In this document: positions 25,815 through 38,058 of the stretch, piece after piece
How the letters are laid out: the number at the start of each line of letters is the position of its first letter
Position numbering within the stretch: position 1 is the stretch's first letter
DNA from: Vicia villosa
Lineage: Eukaryota > Streptophyta > Magnoliopsida > Fabales > Fabaceae
Reading direction: 5' to 3'
Length of the DNA: 64,000 nt
Assembly: GCF_029867415.1 (NCBI RefSeq)
Contig: NC_081186.1
Location: forward strand, 19,375,338-19,439,337
Notes under the pieces: model-generated
What the model saw: only the letters and a program-made list of their open reading frames with translations
Told to the model about the DNA's origin: nothing
The model's database searches: none
Position numbers and translations under genes: made by a program

Positions 25815-27227
25815 TGTGAGGGCAATGGTGTAGTTTTCATGATGTCAAAACATATGTGAATCAACCACAACTCAAGCGGCATCATAGAAACCAAGCAAAT
25901 GCAACATAGACAAGGATTTTTGGCTACAAGACACTAATAGGTCGACTCATAGACACTATAGGTCGACCTACTGCAAGCATCTCCTGAAAAATTCTATGTA
26001 AGGGCTGAATGCGTCGATGCATTACATGCACAGGTCGACGCATGGAAATTTGGTGAAATCTCGGGTATGCGCACGCTGACTCTTCAGGTCGACACATCCA
26101 CTTTTTGAAATTCAGGTGCAAGAGCAAAATGCGTCGACGCATTGATGGAATAGGTCAACGCATAGCATTTTGGGGAATTCACGGGAATGCGCACGCCGAC
26201 CCTTCAGGTCGACGCAAGTGTCACACATTGTTCATTTTCAAGTGCAATACATTCAATAGGTCGACCTATGCAGAGAGCAGGTCGACCTGTCGCTTATAAA
26301 ACTGGTTTTCTGCTGTTTTCAAGTTAGCCTATGCATTGTATGTGGTATAAATACTCAAGTGATCATTCTCAAGCAATTTAACAAGAAACGTGAAAGATTG
26401 ACTCAGCTTCTTCTCATCTTCAACCTTTCGCTTATTGATCGAAAATCACACATAATCATCTTTTTCGATTGGAGTAAGGAACGTGTGTTGATAAGGTTCG
26501 ACGGTAGACATTTGTCTTGTTCGAGATTCGACGGTAGACATTTATCTTGTTTGAGTGAAGATTGTTGAGGGTATTACTTGTATAAAACCTTAGGGTTTTT
26601 CCTTCTTCATCAAAGTCTTGGTACGAAGGTTTTTGACGATCGGTTCGCTTTGGAAATCAATTCAGCCGTGCATAAGGGATTGAGGGATTGAAGATCCGCT
26701 CAACAAACTTGCTACAACCGGAGGATTGAGAGAGGAACGATCGGGGTCTTGATCAGTGAAGATCATTGACATTGACTTGATTCAACTTGAATCAAGGGGA
26801 GGATCGAATTATATTCAATTTTACTGCATTTGTGTAGTTGGTGATTGGTACATTCTATCCTTGTTAAACATTTTGCAATCAAATAAAACTTTCCTAATTT
26901 CATTTGAAATTAGGGGCAGACGTACTCTTGCGAGGACGATAGAGGAACTGCCTTAACAAATCTCGTGTTCCTTATCGCTTTTACTTTTATCTCGTTTCTA
27001 TTTGTTTTCGTTTATTTCCATTGTTGAGAAAAAACTAAGGTTTGGTAAATATCGATCACCAAGTGTTCGATAAAATTACTCAACCAACTTTTGTTCAAAT
27101 TTTAGAGAAAACGTTCATTGTGAGTAATATACCATCTAGTGTGCAATTAATAAAATTGATATATTCGTTAAAACGTAATTCGTTATTTGTCAATTTTCAT
27201 CTGTAAGGTTTATCGCACATATCCGGT
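25815..27227 (+). repeat. Copia 5' LTR
   Basis: It matches 34328-35738 along its visible length with scattered differences. The exact right end is unclear because the partner is truncated at CCGGT and no primer site follows; the next CA ending is at GATAACA, about 27238. A TATAAATA box lies at 26346. Its upstream half contains about ten GTCGAC-centred palindromes between 25938 and 26290. Confidence 0.85.
26346..26353 (+). promoter_or_regulatory. TATA box in copia LTR
   Basis: TATAAATA is followed by purine-rich DNA and is conserved in the other LTR at 34859-34866. It is the likely core promoter of the element. Confidence 0.6.
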
Positions 27228-28749
27228 CCCCGATAACATAATCGCTCTTAACTCCGTTGATAGAAAAATATGGGATGTCATCGTCAATGGTCTTATGGCT
27301 ATCACCATAACCAACGATGCAGGCATCAGAAGACCTAAACCTCAAGCACAATGGGATGAAAAAGATGAAAAGAATTACGGGTATGATCGGAAAGCTAGAA
27401 ACATGATTATAGCTTCCTTAGGGGTCGATGAGTACTTTCGTGTGTCGCATTGCCAAACGGCTAAGGCAATGTGGGATGCATTACAAGTCGCCCATGAAGG
27501 AACTAATGATGTTAAACTAGCTAGAATCAATACCTTAACGCAAGAGTTTGATCTCTTTCATATGAAGCAAGGTGAAACCATTGCGGATATGCAAAAGAGA
27601 TTTTCTCACATTATCAATCGATTACACACTTTGGGACATATTACTCCCAATGCCGTAGCCACTAACAAAGTTTGGAGATGTCTTAGTAGGGAATGGCAAC
27701 CTAAGGTCACGACAATCAAAGAAGCCAACGATCTCTCTACATTGGATCTCACGGCTCTATTTGGAAACCTTGAATAACATGAGCAAGATCTCATGAACCT
27801 AAACAAGCACGAAAAGAAAGAAAAGAAAGAAAAGTCAAAGGACACTGAAAAGAATTCTATTGCTCTAAAGGCTTCAAGTTCTAAGTCATCCACCAAAGAT
27901 ACATGTGATAGTGAGTCTAGTGATGAAGATGATAGTCCGAATGAAGATATGGGATTATTCGTAAGAAGATACAATAAATATCTTCGAAAGAATGAAATTA
28001 AGCACTTGGACAACAATCTAGTTGACTATAGATGTCAATCAAAGACTAACAAGCAAGATGAGTATAAGAAGACTAAACCTAGAGGGTCTTGTTACAATTA
28101 CGGTAAACCGGGTCACTACAAACCGGATTTCCCTTCGCTTAAGAAAGATAAGGCAAAGAGCAAACCTCAAAAGAAGCAGACAAAAGGAATAAGAGCCTAT
28201 ATCGCTTGGGAAAGTGATAGTAACTCTTCTAGCAAAGAAAGCTCAAGCGATGAAGAGGAAACCGTCAACCTATGTCTCATGGCACATCAAAAGAAGAAAA
28301 AGATTGTAAGTCATGAGAAATATAATTATGTTGATGCTATGTCTTATTTTGAATTAAAGCATGCCTTTGATACTTTGCATAATGAAGCTAAGGAAGCATT
28401 TCAACGCTTAGCTTCAAATAAAAGAATTTTCAAATATCTTGAGAAGAAAGTTTCCGATTCCGAAAAGGAATTAGAAACTCTCAAGGAATCTATGATCAAA
28501 AGTATCAAAGACACAAGCGTTGTTGACAAGAGTCCTTGGTTTATATGGGGAGGATGTGAAACTTGTCACATTTGGCAAAAAGAAGTTAAAACCATCAAAG
28601 CCAAATTAGACAAGGCTTCACAACCAAAAATCACATATGCTATTGATCGATCACATTTCAAAAATAGTATGATAAATCCGTATCAACGATACACTTATGT
28701 GATAAAAGATCAATCTAGTAAATGTGATGACCACTCAAACTCAAGATGA
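27228..28749 (+). pseudogene. Copia gag, broken
   Basis: The frame enters at about IWDVIVNG, well inside the usual gag of this group, so the N-terminus is lost. It shows the UBN2-type capsid pattern (AKAMWDALQVAHEGT, IADMQKRFSHIINRL). A TAA stop at 27775-27777 interrupts it and the same frame resumes. The zinc knuckle reads CYNYGKPGHYKPDF: the second and fourth zinc Cys are replaced by Tyr and Phe, so it cannot bind zinc normally. A coiled Lys/Glu-rich region follows (LEKKVSDSEKELETLKE). It ends in a TGA at 28747 after a frameshift. Confidence 0.85.
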
Positions 28750-31700
28750 CATATTGTTGCAAAAGGGGGCATACCATTAAAAAATGCCGCTTTAGGAGAT
28801 TCTTGGTTCCCAAAGGCATTTTCAAATGGACTCCCAAGAGCAACCTTTGTTTCACTCACACACAAGGACCCAATGAAAATTGGGTACCTATTTCCCTTGT
28901 TTAAATTTGTAGGTGGAATGTCTTGAGCCATCTGAGAGAAGATGGTTTCTAGATAGCGGATGCTCAAGACATATGACGGGTGACTTATCTTTATTCTATG
29001 ACTTTGTGGCTAAGAAGAAAGGATTTGTGACCTAAGGTGATAACAACAAGGGAGCAATACTCGGTAAAGGTAGTGTAGGTAATCCCTCTTCTACTACTAT
29101 CTCTGACGTCCTTCTAGTTGAGGGCCTTAAACACAATCTTATTAGTATAAGTCAATTATGCGACAAAGGATACTCGGTATCATTTTCTAAAGAAAGTTGC
29201 ATAATTAGAAATGATGACAAGAAAGATGATGTGTTCAAAGGCCTGAGGGTAAATAATGTATACATGCTTAATCTAAATGATGTATCCTTGATTGAAGCCA
29301 AATGTCTAGCAACTATGAGTGAAGACTCGTGGCTTTGGCATAGACGTTTAGCTCACGTCAACTTTGATTTTCTAAATAAAATCATCTCAAAAGATTTAGT
29401 ATCTGGACTACCTAAAGTAAAGTTTTCCAAAGATCACTTATGTGATACGTGCCAAATGGGGAAGCAAACGAGGATCTCTTTCAAATCTAAAAACATTGTT
29501 TCAACTACAAGACCTCTTGAACTTCTTCATATGGACCTCTTTGGACCATCTAGAATAAAAAGTCTAGGTGGAAACTACTATGGGTTTGTCATAGTTGATG
29601 ATTTCTCTAGGTATTGTTGGACAATTTTCTTAGCAAGCAAAAGTGACACCTTCTCCGCGTTTTAGAAATTTGCCAAGTTATTCCAAAACAAATTGAACAC
29701 TAACATAGTATCCATCCAAAGTGATCATGGGGGTGAGTTTGAAAACCATCTCTTTGAAGAGTTTTGTGGCAACCATGGCATTAATCATAATTTCTCCGCA
29801 CCACGAACTCCTCAACAAAATGGAGTAGTGGAACATAAAAATCGTGTGTTGGAAGAACTTGGAAGAACTATGATTAATGAACATGGACTTCCAAAATATT
29901 TTTGGGCTGATGCCATAAATACGGCTTATTATGTTTTAAATAGGATCTTGATATGACCTATTCTAAACAAAACACCGTATGAACTCTTGAAAGGAAGAAA
30001 ACCAAACATTTCTCACCTTCATGTATTTGGATGTAAGTGCTTTGTTCTAAATAATAGAAAGGAAAATCTTGGCAAGTTTGATGCAAAAGCGGACGAGGGT
30101 ATCCTTCTAGGATACGCTCAATCTAGTAAAGCTTATAGAGTATACAACAAAAGGTTACATATTGTTGAAGAGTCCGTACATGTCTCTTTTGATGAGTCTT
30201 GTCCGAAAGTTGTCGGAAAAGGTAGTGTTCTTAATGGTGCAGGTGTCTCAACTGAGAATTTACTTAAGGATCCGGATGCCAAGCTTGAGAAAGATAAAGA
30301 ATCCCTCTTACCCGAGAATAATGAAGAGGAAGTGGATCAAACACCTAAAGAGAAAGTGGAAGACAAACCAAGTGAGAAGAATGATCTTCCTCTAGCATGG
30401 AAATCTTCTAAGGACCATCCTATGGAGAACATTCTAGGAGACATATCAAAAGGAGTGACAACACGGTCAAGGATAAGTAACTTTTGTTTTTATTATTCTT
30501 TCGTCTCTCAAATTGAGCCTAAAAACTCCAAAGATGCATTAGTCGATGAGCACTGGTATTTAGCTATGCAAGAAGAGCTAAACCAATTTAAGAGAAATGA
30601 GGTTTAGGACCTTGTCCCTCCTCCGCGAGACCATCGAGTAATTGGCACTAAATGGGTGTTTAGGAACAAACTAGACGAAAACGGTATCATCATTCACAAC
30701 AAGGCCCGTCTTGTTGCTCAAGGGTATAGCCAAGAGGAAGGGATCGACTATGAGGAGACCTATGCTCCGGTCGCCCGACTTGAGGCAATACGCTTCTTAA
30801 TTGCATTCGCATGTTCACAAAACTTTAAGCTTTACCAAATGGATGTTAAGAGTGTGTTTCTAAATGGGTTCATTAATGAAGAGGTGTATGTATCTCAACC
30901 TCCCAGATTTGAAAACATTGATTATCCTGATTATGTTTATAAACTTAAGCGTGCCTTGTACGGTCTAAAACAAGCTCCTAGAGCTTGGTACGAGCGGCTT
31001 AGTAACTTTTTGATTAATCAAGGTTTCTCAAGAGGGAAAGTTGATACCACCCTATTCATTAAGAGACATGAAAAGCATTCCATATTATTTCAAGTGTATG
31101 TTGATGATATTATCTTTGGTTCTACTAATATAACTCTTGTAAAGGAGTTTTCTAAGCTTATGCAGGGAGAATTTGAAATGAGTATGATGGGTGAACTAAA
31201 CTACTTCCTTGGACTCCAAATAAAGCAACTAAAAGAAGGAACGTATGTGAGTCAAACTAAGTATTGTCAAGAGCTCATCAAACGGTTTGATATGGCAAAG
31301 TCTAAGGCCATTGACACTCCTATGCCTACCGCGGTAAATCTTGATCGGGATGAACATGGTAAGCTGGTTGATGTAAAAAGGTATAGAGGTATGATCGGTT
31401 CCCTACTTTACCTTACCGCTTCCCGTCCCGATATTATGTTTAGTGTATGCATGTGTGCAAGATATCAATCATGTCCTAAGGAGTCTCACTTAAAGGCCGT
31501 CAAGCGCATACTTAGGTATCTTGTCGGTACAACTAAGCATGGCTTATGGTTCTCCAAAGGTAGTGATTGCTCTTTGGTTGGATATTCTGATTCCGACTCT
31601 GCCGGGTGCAAATTGGATAGGAAAAGTACTAGTGGAACATGTCACTTCTTTTCAAATTCCTTGGTTAGTTGGCATAGCAAGAAACAAGTATCCGTTGCAT

Positions 31701-32056
31701 TGTCAACCGCCGAGGCGGAATATATGGCGGCCGGTAATTGTTGTGCTCAAATACTATGGCTCAAACAACAATTACTTGACTTTAATGTCAAGCTTGATCA
31801 TATTCCTATCTTTTGTGACAACACAAGCGCTATAAATCTAACCAAAAACCCGGTCTTGCATTCTCGCACTAAACACATTGAAATTCAACACCATTTCCTT
31901 AGGGATCTCGTTGACAAGGGTGATGTAGTGTTTGAGCACGTTGATAGCAAAAGTCAACTTGCCGACATCTTCACAAAACCACTAGCTACCGAGCCCTTCT
32001 TTCACATCCGTAGGGAACTTGGCGTTCTTGATATATCGGATAGGTTGCAACTATAA
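28746..32056 (+). pseudogene. Copia pol: protease, integrase, RT and RNase H
   Basis: Protease has LDSGCSRHMTGD. Integrase has the HHCC region (WHRRLAHVNF, CDTCQMGKQ) and the triad at MDLFGP, SDHGGEF and GVVEHKN. RT has [12 protein letters not shown] and YVDDIIFGS. RNase H has STAEAEYMA and FCDNTSA. From about 28950 all of this lies in one frame, with stops at 29033 (TAA), 29663 (TAG), 29954 (TGA) and 30605 (TAG). At least two frameshifts lie between 28700 and 28950, where a second knuckle-like CCKRGHTIKKC is found. The segment 30656-32056 is fully open, so decay is by point mutation rather than large loss. Confidence 0.92.
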
Positions 32057-32546
32057 GTAGTTGCATATGCTTTATTTATTGTTATTATCTATGTCTCATA
32101 ATTTTCTTTAAGTGTTTATTAAAAGATATGTGAGGGCATGTCTCTCATCTCCCATGTATAAAGGTAATATCGTTTCAACCCTAGATTCGCTTCATGCAAA
32201 TATATTACTATGGTAAAGTTGAAATTTGTTCATCAATATGATTATTCTATGCAACATTTGGTTATAACATGCATACATTTATTGCATACAACCAAATTTT
32301 GAAATTTGCAAGCCTTAGGTCGACCTACTCCTTATGTGAGTCGACCTACTTAAAAATAATTTTTAAAAATTTTAGGCTAATGCGTCGACGCATCCCCTGC
32401 ATAGGTCGACGCATCGTTCGCAGAATTTCAAAATTAGGTTATATTTAAAAAGGGGACACAAGGCAAGTTCATTCTCTTCTCTTCCTTGCGCCGACCTGCT
32501 CCACCAAAAACCCTAAGACCACTCACTTCCTCCATCTTATTCATCC

Positions 32547-33851
32547 ATGGCTTCCCACAAATCATTGAGAAAGAGAGCAAGCAGAGAGGATTCCTCTTCT
32601 CAACCACAACCTGAATTAGAAGATGCTCTATCTCTCATTCCCGATGCCCTTGTTGAATCCTACTCGGCCCATTTCAGAAACACAAAGGTCATCAAACAAT
32701 TCATGCTATTCACAGGAACTCTGTGAAGACTTCATCTTCAACAGGTAATAGAACTACTTGAAGTTCAAAATTTGGGTACTTTTCTTGAATTGAACCATGA
32801 TTACAATGAGGATTTGGTAAGGGTTATCTACAATGGTATGGAAGGACACTTCCAAGGTAGTTCCTTCAATTTTCAGATGGGTACAACCACATACGCCATC
32901 ACCGACAACACTTGGAGGCATGTAGGTCTATTTCCACTCTGTGAGAATGCTGTCACGGTAACTGATACCAACGTGTTGACCCAGTTTGACTATAATGTTG
33001 CATTGAATAACATGTTGAGGCGCCCTCATGCTGACAATATAGTTCAAAGCAATTTGTTCCCTAGGTCGGCTACTACAGGTCTCCTAAACATTGTTGATAG
33101 TATTCTACAATGGATTGTGGCACGAATCATCCGACCTAAACAAGGTGGATACTCACGTGTTGACCAACAAGAAGTTTACTTTGTTTGGTTGATCAAGAGC
33201 AGAATTCCGGTAAATTGGCCTCATTTTATAGTGAAGCGTATGTTTGAATTGAAGGAATCAGGAAGAGGCACTGCTATTGGATATGCCTCCTTCATCCAAT
33301 GGGTGCTTAATAGAGTCAATATTCCATCTCAACGGCTTCCCAAGAAGTCTATCTCAATTGACCAAGAATTCACCAAGAAGACACTGGACATGATGGGTTT
33401 CTTCTACAATCGAGCCATGGGTGCCTATGGAGCTGTTCTACGAGGAAACAATCCGGACCTCAATAGAGATGATGAGGATGAAATGAATATTGATGAAGGG
33501 GAAGAAAATGAAGGTGAAGATGAAGATGAAAATGTGGGTGCTGAAACTGGTGGCTCAAATATTGCAAATTTGATGGAGGCTATGCGTCTCCAACAAATTG
33601 AGAATCAAAATCTGATGAATGAGCGTCTCACCACTTTGACCACTCGTGTCCTTGAGCAAGGAGCTCAATTTAATGCATACTCCACACTACAAGAGTAACG
33701 GTACAACACGCTCTATGGTATGATGGATGCTCAGAGCAACCAACTCTCTTCCTTCACAAACGCCTTCATGCAACACTATCCATTCCCTCCTATTCATACA
33801 GCTCAACCACCACCACCGGCCCAAGAAGGAAATGAAGATGATGAAGCCTAG
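32547..33851 (+). pseudogene. Copia second ORF, env position, with two stops
   Basis: A 435-codon frame starts at ATG 32547 (MASHKSLRKRASRED) and ends at TAG 33849. It is interrupted by TGA at 32724 and TAA at 33696. The N-terminus is basic and Ser-rich. The middle (YNEDLVRVIYNG, FNFQMGTTTYAITDNTW) resembles the putative plant transposon protein domain (PF20167). A long acidic stretch (DEDEMNIDEGEEN) and a coiled region (RLQQIENQNLMNERL) follow, then a Pro-rich tail. SIRE elements carry an env-like ORF here; I see no membrane segments, so an envelope role is not supported for this copy. Confidence 0.75.
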
Positions 33852-34313
33852 TGTTATCTTTTTCGTTTTTTTTTGCATAGACCATTTCCTAAGTTTCATG
33901 AACTTTTTATTGCTTTTGTGATTTTATTTTATGTTGTGCTAAACAAAATTATACCGTGCTTTGTGTTCGTGTATGGATTTAAATTGAGCTAAGTGCTCAT
34001 TACGCGTTTAGCTATTTATGTTATGTTGTCGTTTTATTCATTTTATCATTAAGCGTTGTTTTAAGTGAATGATTGCTTTATGATTATGATTGCAAAAGGG
34101 CTTAGAAATGATCAAAATTGAATAATGTTATCCCACCATGTATGTATAATATCGCTTGTCTCTTTTTGATGTTGTCAAAGGGGGAGAAAAACTGAGTGAA
34201 TCAGCAAGCTATGGAAAACACATGCACCAAGATAGGGGGAGCGTATAGAAAGGGGGAGCAAGCACTTCGTTTAAGCAACGCCTCGACAAAGATTCACAAT
34301 GTTTGCCATCATC

Positions 34314-34327
34314 AAAAAGGGGGAGTA
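34314..34327 (+). other. Copia polypurine tract
   Basis: AAAAAGGGGGAGTA lies directly before the 3' LTR start and is the expected plus-strand primer. Confidence 0.85.
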
Positions 34328-35738
34328 TGTGAGGGAAATGGTGTAGTTTTCATGATGTCAAAACATATGTGAATCAACCACAACTCAAGCGGCATCATAG
34401 AAACCAAGCAAATGCAACAGAGACAAGGATTTTTGGCTACAAGACACAAATAGGTCGACTCATAGACACTATAGGTCGACCTACTGCAAGCATCTCCTGA
34501 AAAATTCTATGTAAGGGCTGAATGCGTCGACACATTACATGCATAGGTCGACGCATGGAAATTTGGTGAAATCTCGGGTATGCACATGCTAACTCTTCAG
34601 GTCGATGCATCCACTTTTTAAAATTCAGGTGCAAGAGCAAAATGCGTCGATGCATTGATGGAATAGGTCGACGCATAGCATTTTGGGGAATTCACGGGAA
34701 TGAGCACGCCGACCCTTCAGGCCGACGCAAGTGTCACACATTGTTCATTTTCAAGTGCAATACATTCAATAGGTCGACCTATGCAGAGAGCAGGTCGGCC
34801 TGTCGCTTATTAAACTGGTTTTCTGCTGTTTTCAAGTTAGCCTATGCATTGTATGTGGTATAAATACTCAAGTGATAGTTCTCTAGCAATTTAACAAGAA
34901 ACGTGAAAGATTGACTCAGCTTCTTCCCATCTTCAACCTTTCGCTTATTGATCGAAAATCACACATAATCATCTTTTTCGATCGAAGTAAGGAACGTGTG
35001 TTGATAAGGTTCGACAGTAGACATTTGTGTTGTTCGAGATTCGACGAGACATTTATCTTGTTCGAGTGAAGATTGTTGAGGGTGTTTCTTGTATAAAACC
35101 TTAGGGTTTTTCCTTCTTCATCAAAGTCTTGGTACGAAGGTTTTTGACGATCGGTTCGCTTTGGAAATCAATTCAGCCGTCCATAAGGGATTGAGGGATT
35201 GAAGATCCGCTCAACAAACTTGCTACAACCGGAGGATTGAGAGAGGAACGATCGGGGTCTTGATCAGTGAAGATCATTGACATTGACTTGATTCAACTTG
35301 AATCAAGGGGAGGATCGAATTATATTCAATTTTACTGCATTTGTGTAGTTGGTGATTGGTACATTCTATCCTTGTTAAACATTTTACAATCAAATAAAAC
35401 TTTCCTAATTTCATTTGAAATTAGGGGCAGACGTACTCTTGCGAGGACGATAGAGGAACTGCCTTAACAAATCTCGTGTTCCTTATCGCTTTTACTTTTA
35501 TATCGTTTCTATTTGTTTTCGTTTAATTCCATTGTTGAGAAAAAACTAAGGTTTGGTAAATATCGATCACCAAGTGTTCGATAAAATTACTCAACCTACT
35601 TTTGTTCAAATTTTAGAGAAAACGTTCATTGTGAGTAATATACCATCTAGTGTGCAATTAATAAAATTGATATATTCATTAAAACGAAATTCGTTATTTG
35701 TCAATTTTCATCCGTAAGGTTTATCGCACATATCCGGT
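34328..35738 (+). repeat. Copia 3' LTR, truncated by insertion of Ogre-like B
   Basis: 1,411 bp are present. The LTR stops at CCGGT, where the 5' LTR continues with CCCCGATAACA. Many differences from the 5' copy sit in the GTCGAC palindromes, often C to T or G to A, as expected for methylated cytosine decay. Confidence 0.9.
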
Positions 35739-36214
35739 TGTCATACCCCAAAATTTGCCCACACTTAAAAAAAAATATTCGAAGCTATTTCAAAATTGGG
35801 TTTTATAAAAATTTAGGGTTCCTTTACAATGATATTCTGAATTTTATAAATATTCGATTTAAAGTCTATCTTAAAATATAATGGTTTACTCTTAAATTAT
35901 TTATATTTGGGTTAATACCTATTTTCCCCCCTGCCATATAGGCGACATTTGAAAAACCCCCCTGCAAAGAAAAAAGTTGCAAGAATTCCCCTAACATTTG
36001 AAGATTCTCTCATTTTTTACCTTCATCCCATCCAGTCAGCTAAAAAGCTGACGTGGCTTGTATTTTTTTTATTTTTTTATTTTTTTCGTTGACTGGATAG
36101 CCCATGTGGCTTTTTAATATTATTTATTTATTATTTTTATTGCCAAGTAAGCATTTTTTATTATATAAATTTTTAGTTTAGATTAGAAAGCATCCAAAAA
36201 TTTCTCTTGGTTTG

Positions 36215-36287
36215 TCTTGGGTGGGAGTTGAACCCACAACATTAGTTTCCCAACACAATGGCTGAAACCACTAGGCCACATGATCCC
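36215..36287 (-). other. tRNA-like sequence in left MULE inverted repeat
   Basis: Read on the minus strand it starts GGGATCATGTGGCCTAGTGG, with an A-box-like TGGCCTAGTGG and a B box GGGTTCAACTCC about 40 bases later. Spacing matches a tRNA internal promoter. The acceptor ends do not pair well (GGGATCA against a CCAAGAC-like end), so it is not a functional tRNA gene. It could still recruit TFIIIC and RNA polymerase III, reading outward. Confidence 0.6.
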
Positions 36288-37288
36288 ATTTGTAATATTC
36301 GTGCTTGGAATAACTTTTATAATATGTGATACCATTTGATTACTTGTATTAAATTTTATTACTTGATTTCAATTATCTTTTTACTATTACTTTATTTTTT
36401 AATCATTTATATTTTATTTAATTTACAACGCATGTTTTTATTTAATATTTAAATATATTTTATTTAATTTAATACGTTTTAATCATTTATATACATATTT
36501 AAACGAATACAATTTAAAACTATAATTAAAAAAAATATTGTTGTAAATATTAAAATCAAATAATAAATATTATAAAAAAAACATTTTTGTAAACTAAATC
36601 ATTATAAACTAAAAATATTTTTATTTGGTTCAGTTAGTATAATAACGTTAACTATTAACTAATAATTATTAATTTAAATACTAACTATTAACTAATATAT
36701 TACTTTATAAGTACATAATTTTTAAATAGTAATTTAAATATTAGTATTTAAAAATATAAACGATATTTAATATAATTATTTAGTTTATACTAACTGAACA
36801 AAATAAAAATATTTTTATGTTTTATATAATAATTAATAATTTAACATCAATATACTGTAAAAATTTAATGTTAAGAATATTAAAATTATTTTAGAATTAA
36901 ATAAATTATTTATATAGATACTATTTATATAAAATAATGTAATTTAAAAAATATTGTAGCTATTTAAATAAATTAAAAATAAACTAAATAAATTATATTA
37001 ATATATATTAATTAATTTAAAACTATTTTAATTAATGTAGTTAAATTAAAACTAGTAAAACCTATTTAAATTAAAACAAGTTAATTTAGTTTATAATGAT
37101 TTAATTTATAATGATTTAGTGATAATTAATATAATTAATGATTTAGTTTATAAATTAATTAATATAATTAAATATAATTATTTTAGTTTATACTAACTGA
37201 ACTAAATAAAAATATTTTTAGTTTATAATGACTAACTGGTTCAGTATCTAATAAGTATTACAAAAGGCACCAATAAATCAACCAAAAA

Positions 37289-37358
37289 CGTGCAGCCTAG
37301 TGGTTATACTGATTTTGTGTAAGCAATGGGTCTTGGGTTCAAGTCCCATTGAGACCAT
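37289..37358 (+). other. tRNA-like sequence in right MULE inverted repeat
   Basis: A box-like CAGCCTAGTGGTTA (37293) and B box GGGTTCAAGTCCC (37335) at tRNA spacing. It is the diverged inverted counterpart of 36215-36287 and faces right, toward the other MULE end. A run of T (TTTTT, 37360) follows and could end a pol III transcript. Acceptor pairing is imperfect. Confidence 0.6.
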
Positions 37359-38051
37359 CTTTTTAAGCTTTTATATTTACCATTTTAACAACCTATATTA
37401 ACAAAAAATAAAAACAAAATAAAATACATGTGTCATTGTCGCACCCCAATTTTTGACCCACGCATTTTTATTTATTTTTGACTTGTCGCATTTTTATTTC
37501 ATCTGCATTCATTGTTCACACATGGTATCGTTACATATTTTGAAGAAGAAAAAAAGACTTTCATTAAAGTCGACAAAAAATAACTTTCATTTGCATTTTC
37601 ACATGATTTATTTTTTTAGTTAATAAATAGCTTTAGATAGTTTAGATTGATTTTAGTTTTAATATTATTTTATTTATTATTACTATTAACATCTTTTTAT
37701 TATTTTATCTTATTATTAGTATTATTTTTATTTCATTTTTGTTTTGTTGTATATAAGTCAAAAGAAAAAATAACACAAAAAAATATTCAACATGATCCTC
37801 ATGTCTCAACATCCCACGCCTCTGCATCAACCTGCACAAAAGCAAACAAAACAGTCCAAAAATTCTGCTCCCACTACCTGCTATCATACTGCTCCATCTT
37901 GCTGCCTATACAAGCCAAAACAATCACCAAAATGGTCTAGACAAATCCTGCACAAGAAAGTACAAAAACAGCTTCACAGAATGTTCAAAATGCCTCTTCA
38001 ATTTCCCCCCAATTTTCATCTCCAAATGGGATTCAAACCCTAATCTCAGGA

Positions 38052-38058
38052 TATAAAA
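38052..38058 (+). promoter_or_regulatory. TATA box in element A LTR
   Basis: GGATATAAAAGC lies about 600 bp into the LTR, with the same copy at 45403 in the 3' LTR. If used, everything downstream in the LTR, including the hairpin array, is transcribed as R and U5. Confidence 0.55.

Larger units (their letters stand above)
25815..35738 (+). mobile_element. SIRE/Maximus-type Ty1/copia retrotransposon, defective and interrupted
   Basis: Order: 5' LTR, gag, protease, integrase, RT-RNase H, an extra ORF, polypurine tract, 3' LTR. LTRs start TGTGAGGG. Integrase before RT and YVDDIIFGS mark copia; a separate ORF after pol marks the SIRE/Maximus group. The 3' LTR is cut at CCGGT by Ogre-like element B, so the rest of the LTR and the right target duplication lie outside the window. 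The 5-mer before the element is ATATG. A primer site and the first part of gag are missing, implying a deletion after the 5' LTR. All reading frames carry stops. Confidence 0.92.
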
